From positions 335,994,023-336,058,022 of the forward strand of contig NC_073693.1 in NCBI RefSeq assembly GCF_029784155.1: a stretch of DNA of 64,000 nucleotides, read 5' to 3'. This DNA comes from Uranotaenia lowii. Its lineage: Eukaryota > Arthropoda > Insecta > Diptera > Culicidae. Shown in pieces: positions 59,036-64,000 of this stretch (positions are counted from its first letter, which is position 1; each line of letters starts with the position of its first letter). The notes under the pieces were generated by a model. The model was not told where the DNA came from. It was given only the letters and a program-made list of their open reading frames with translations, and ran no database searches. A program made the position numbers and the translations under genes.

Positions 59036-62015
59036 TTATTCACTCCAGACGATTTTGCGTTGAGTATATATTTTTGCTGATGAACGGTTAAAAAGTATTC
59101 CAGCTAAAATTTCAAAACAATTTTATTGCAGAAACTTTTTAAGCATTAAGGCATTAAGGATTTAGTTTGAGGCCCTTGGAGGCAAAGGGGTATTAGTGCA
59201 TGAATGCTTTTTTCGAGAAAACACGCTTTAAAGTTGTTGTGTTTGGCCATTTTACATATATTTCTAGAAAATTTGTATTGTATGTCTCAAACTTAGAAGT
59301 ATGTATGTAAATAAAATTCGAAAAATCTTTAAAAAATCACCAAATATAATTTGATATGTGATGAATCGTTTGGCATCATTATCTCAAAATCTACAATTTG
59401 TCACCCCTTTGGGTATACCCTTTGGCTTTGAAGGCCTTATTTGAAAAAGATTCTAGAAAAAAAACTACTACATTGAAATATTATTTACTCAAGCATATGA
59501 TTTGTAAAAGTTTTTGTTACAATATTTAACTTTAAGAAAACAAATCAAAGGAATCTTAATAATATAAGCTGACCTGAAAAAAATATTAATGAAAACTTCA
59601 TTAAACTTGTCTGATGCCCTAATTTGGTAGGACATTTACAATTTTTCTTAAAATCTTTGTCCTACCGTCCTAATTTTGACACGAAATGTCCTACTTTTCC
59701 AATATTTTATTTTTCTATAGTGGATCTCGCTCCAATCTACAAACAAAAATTTCGGTTTTCAATAAATTGGCAAATAAAACATTATGTTTTCAAACTACTG
59801 AGCCACTAACTTTCTCCAAAAGTATAAATACATCATTTATAATCTCTGATTATTCAATTGAAATACAAATAGCTAAACTCGTTTTAAATTATCGAAAATC
59901 TATTCAAATGTTTTGATGGTTAACGAATATTGACTGCGTGAAACATCCATACAGTATATCTCGTTATACAAAAAAGTCGTGAAATTCAAAATAAGCTTTA
60001 AAAGGCCAAACAATTATTCAAGTATGACCCATTTTGCTTGATGACTACTTTTATTCAATTCCTTTATGTCATTCGTGATTTTTTATCAACAATGTAATTG
60101 GTGGACTATTACTAAAGTATGAAGGTAAAAATAAGTTTTTCATGAAAACATATCTCTTTCAAACTCCGCTTCAAATTCCTCTTTTGAATGTTTTTTTTTT
60201 TTAATTTTCAAAACTCGTTTATATCGCGCATATCTTCCATCAAGGGCGTGCGAACCCCAGGTTTTATTGGATTTTATTTTTAGTATCATCTTTTTTAAAA
60301 AATAAATTTGAAAAAAAAAGTGAAAATCAATTAAGTAAATTCGGGACGTTTTGACGAAACTTTGAAAAATTTCAATAAATATAGGCTTTCATTTATTTTT
60401 CAGGGTTTTTCAATATGGCAAGTTATTTCAACTTCAGCAAAAAGGGACAGCAGACAGGTTTTCTAAATGTTTACTTCCCCCGTTATGTTTAATAAGGTAA
60501 TTTCAACTTATTTTTGAAGAAGTTTCAACCAAGATTAAAATTTAGATATCTTAAAAGGCAAAAATTTGATAATTTTTCAGACTTCAACAAATAAGTTTAA
60601 ATAAGTAAAGTCTGTTTTTTAATTTTCTGCAGCTATTCTGCAACAAATGCTATGATATATTCAAAAATTTTAAAACTGTAAAATTTTATATTTTTAAGAT
60701 TATTCATTATCATAATCGTCAAATTATTTTCCCATTAAAATCAAATAAAATATTTCAATCAAAATAAGAATCAGTTTATTATCTAGTAGATTTGTTAGTT
60801 CATCATTTATCAACATTTCATTCAACATTGAAAAAATTTTGAACTTATTTACTCAATATCACCAAAACTAGAAGCGATAGACAAAATCTGTGTGAAGATT
60901 CGAATTTAGGAAATTTCGGAAAAATTAGAAATAGACTAAATTTACAAAGGCACCAAAATGCTGGTAGTAATGAATTGAGTTCTATGAATAAATTTTCGAA
61001 ATAGTAAGAAGATTTCATTGAGAAAAAATTCTTCTTAAAAAATTTCTCTGTTTGATTTTTATATTTTGTTGGTATATTCAAATAAATTCACTGAATATTT
61101 TTAGTTTTTTGAAATTTGAAAAGGAACTGGCCACATATCTTATCGAAAACAATAATCAAAATTATTGTTTTATTTTCAAGATTTATGTTTGTTTTGGTTT
61201 TTAAACTCCGAATTTTTGTTTTTCGAATAGAAAAATTGCTATAAATTTTAAAATCAAAAACACTGCTTTTTCATTTTGTGCTTGTCAGGACCCAGTATTT
61301 TAACTGGCAGCGAAAAAATATTCAGAGCTTTAAATTTTTAGCTGAAGCTATCATCATTTAGTATCCAGACACTTAATTTCGGTGATAGCTTTATTAGTAG
61401 TTACCGAATATGCAAAACTTTAGCAGCGTTGTGTTGGTCATGAAAAGGACTATCTTGTCTTTTTTTGTCAAATTTTTTAGTTAACGTGTGTTTGAGATAT
61501 TTACGATGCAAAAAGACATGGTAAAAAAAAATTTGAACGAATTTGCGCCTCGAAAATTCTTCATTGTCGACTTGAAAACTCATGAACTATTGATTTTTTC
61601 TGATTTTTTTTTTGACCAAAGTGTTAAGAAGTATAAGGAGCCTCTAGATTGGAACCCTTGACCTTAAATATGGTTAAAAATCTATGGTTATTAGGGATAA
61701 CTACATGCAGACCCCTTAAATAATGCAATAAATCCATTTCCGGCAGGCAAGAAGTGATGCCTGACTAGTAGACACCATGTAAATAACTAATAGTGAGCAT
61801 TTTAATAGATCGCAATCTGTACAACCGATTTTTACGCAATGTGACAGATGTGTTCAGATGGATTAAGAAATTAATGTTAAAACCGGATTTTAGAAGAGAT
61901 CGAATTCTTCGAGATGCCAACTCATGAAAAGGTTCCAACCAGATTCCAATTGATTTTTCCAGGAGAGTTTGTGTAAAATATCATGATTTTGCAAAGGTTT
62001 TGCTTCTGTGGTAAA
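59036..62015. other. AT-rich DNA, no gene recognised
   Basis: No repeats with clear ends, tandem arrays or coding frames could be supported. Confidence 0.35.
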
Positions 62016-62027
62016 AATAATAGATGA

Positions 62028-62221
62028 TTTTTTTTTTTGTTTCGATTAAAGTCGTTTTACTATCTTTATGGCATTCGCGACTTTATCAACGCTACAGTTG
62101 GCGGATCGTTATTGAAAAATTTATCCGGTACAACTGTGTTCGATGTTTACTCTTGGGCTCGAACTCGCGGACATCGGCTCAGGAGACAACAGACTTGCCA
62201 ACTGAGCTATATCACAAGCCC
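62028..62221 (-). mobile_element. tRNA-derived SINE, family A, full-length with target duplication
   Basis: A 194-bp SINE on the minus strand. Box A (TAGCTCAGTTGG) is the complement of 62,198-62,209, and box B (GAGTTCGAGCC) is the complement of 62,156-62,166. The tail is a run of A's followed by the 12-bp target duplication AATAATAGATGA, present at 62,016-62,027 and again at 62,222-62,233. The exact duplication shows a fairly recent insertion by a LINE-type machinery. The head is tRNA-like, but the full cloverleaf is not kept, so this is not a tRNA gene. Confidence 0.93.
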
Positions 62222-62233
62222 AATAATAGATGA

Positions 62234-64000
62234 ATGCATGACTTAAAAAGTGTGCAAAGATAAAAAGAGATTTTATGAAAAGGTTAGAGTATTTTTTGAA
62301 ATCATTAAAAAATGTATATATTTTTTTTATTTTAAGCTTAAATTTTATATTAACACCTTCGTGTCCTCCACAGAAAGTTTTTCTATCAAATGATTGATTT
62401 TTAAAATACACACGTTTGTAACTGCCCGGATTCTAAATGATCATAGCCTTATATATGATGTATTTGAAACGTTTCACTTATTTTTATTATTTTAAATATG
62501 CTTTTTTCGATAATGATTTTTTAGTTAATCTTCGAAAAGTTCCAAAAATTAATACCTACAAGTAGCAACTTTGATACAAAAATTCTAAGTATTCGAGGTT
62601 CTTTATTTTTTCAATATTTAAAACGAAACATGGAATGTTATTGCAATTTTGGTATTATTATTATTTTTAACTAAATTTGAAATTCGAAAACCCCTTCATG
62701 GGCGGATCATTTGCACGGACCTGTATAACTTTTTTTTTTCAATCTTTAAAAAATATAGGTTCTGGCGCAATCTTTTGGTTTATTTTGTTGCTTCCATTAA
62801 ACGAGCTGCGTTTTTCCCTTCTTATGATGTCGTTTCTAGGGATTTAAAATTAGATTGAAAAAAACAAAGATTTGAAAGATTTTCCTTAAATTCAATGGAG
62901 TGGTTTTCTTTAATACAAAATTTATATCAACAATTTATACAGAAAACTTTGAAACGTAACATATAACGTATATGTTCTGGTCAGTGTATGCAAAATTTCA
63001 ACGAATTTTGTATAAGTCGTTGAAAAATGAGTTTATCTTGAAATAAAAAAAAAACAAAGTGAAGAACTGCAATAAAACGAAACTGAAAATATGATTTAAA
63101 AAAAGGCTTATTAGAGAACAGTGATAAGACCAAGAAAAAAATATCAAAATTTTTATTGTTAATCTTATGAAAATTTAAATTCAAAACTTGTTATTAAAAT
63201 TTAATGACTTAAAAATTCTCTTGAAATTATTTAAATTGGTCAACTTTGGAAAAAATCAACACTCACATTCTTCCGAAGTACAACAAACTTATATTTAAAT
63301 TCAGTTATAAAAAAAACTATTACATTTTTGGTTGAACTGTAGAAAACTGAAAAAAGAAATTGTTAATAAAGGTTTAATAAATGATAATCATTTCTGAAAA
63401 CTGCGAAAAATTTTGACTTCTGAGAAAAAAATTAAAAAGTTTTCATGCTGTTCATTCAGCTCGATTTGTAAAAAGAGAAGTTATGATGAAAATTCTCAAC
63501 CAGAAGGTTGCTTACATTTATTCTGAAGCGTGTCAAACCGTTTCACCGTCTTCAGTAAAGTTATTCAAAGATTAAATTCTCAAACATGTTCTTCTTCGAA
63601 GGATTTTTGATATTCCGAAAAATGTTAAATTTCATTCTTGTAAAGAATTAAATTCATGAACTTAGAATATTTTTCGAAAATCTAAATTCTTTTGGAGTAG
63701 CATGGAGCATATTTTATCAAGATAAAAAAAAAAAACAATTTTTGTTTTAAACGTTTATAGGTTTGCAAACCCTTGAATTATCAAAGATTAAGTGGACTCA
63801 AAACTGGTGTTTTTTTTTTTAATTTCAAAGGTCATAAAACCAAAACTAAAGGTGATATACAAAATCTGACCAAGGATTTGAATTTAAACGCCAGAATATT
63901 CTCAAACCAGAATATAGATCCTCCTCTTCTATCAAATTTTTGAGCATTAAATCAGACTTCCTTATTTTAGTCCTTATTTTCATTAAATTATGTTCTAGTT
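62234..64000. other. AT-rich DNA to the end of the window
   Basis: No gene, repeat end or regulatory site could be supported. Confidence 0.35.

Noticed and set aside
62156..62221. tRNA gene (boxes A and B present)
   Set aside because: It has a SINE body, A tail and target duplication, with related copies at 48,861 and 50,107; the full cloverleaf is not kept.

Overview
This window looks like insect nuclear DNA, most likely from a mosquito (Culicidae). It is AT-rich with long non-coding stretches. It holds exons with consensus GT..AG introns from two insect gene families: a Dpr-type immunoglobulin protein and a pickpocket DEG/ENaC channel. It also holds tRNA-derived SINEs and a Tc1/mariner element with the DD37E spacing described from mosquitoes. 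The species assignment is an inference. There are no bacterial operons, CRISPR arrays, rRNA genes or intact tRNA genes.

Layout. Positions 1-7.7 kb are non-coding: a decayed 131-bp repeat, a MITE-like copy, a large AT-rich hairpin centred near 4,140, and about 2.5 kb of eroded TGACAAAAA-like repeat. From 7.7 to 26.6 kb lies the 5' coding part of a Dpr-type gene on the minus strand. The signal-peptide exon (26,378-26,618) and the first Ig-domain exon (7,707-7,900) have matching splice phases across an intron of 18,477 bp. That intron holds a degenerate CR1-like LINE, a foldback element, a TIR element of the GCCCGGA family, a 970-bp mariner relative with perfect 27-bp ends, a piggyBac-like MITE and a TACCGTA-ended element. 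From 27.8 to 28.8 kb there is a minisatellite with an exact 143-bp step and an alternating A/B pattern. At 34.4-35.4 kb there is a 1,016-bp foldback element.

The best complete gene is a three-exon pickpocket-family sodium channel subunit at 38,380-40,149 (+). It has a TATA box, a likely very short 5' UTR, and a poly(A) signal 30 bp after the stop. A 3.1-kb, nearly perfect 9-bp satellite starts within about 15 bp of that signal. A sister array of the same 9-mer lies at 56.75-58.05 kb. From 46 to 54.6 kb is a graveyard of transposon fragments: two non-LTR remnants, a 180-bp/60-bp minisatellite split by a SINE, SINE copies, a foldback, a dead DD37E mariner and a Penelope-like fragment. The remainder is AT-rich DNA with a few moderately GC-rich unique patches that may be regulatory.

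The two genes are unrelated neighbours. Dpr proteins act in neuronal recognition and pickpocket channels in sensory or osmotic sodium conductance. The most unusual feature is the family of 9-bp arrays: clean blocks of three variant units, and a shared variant exactly 191 units apart.
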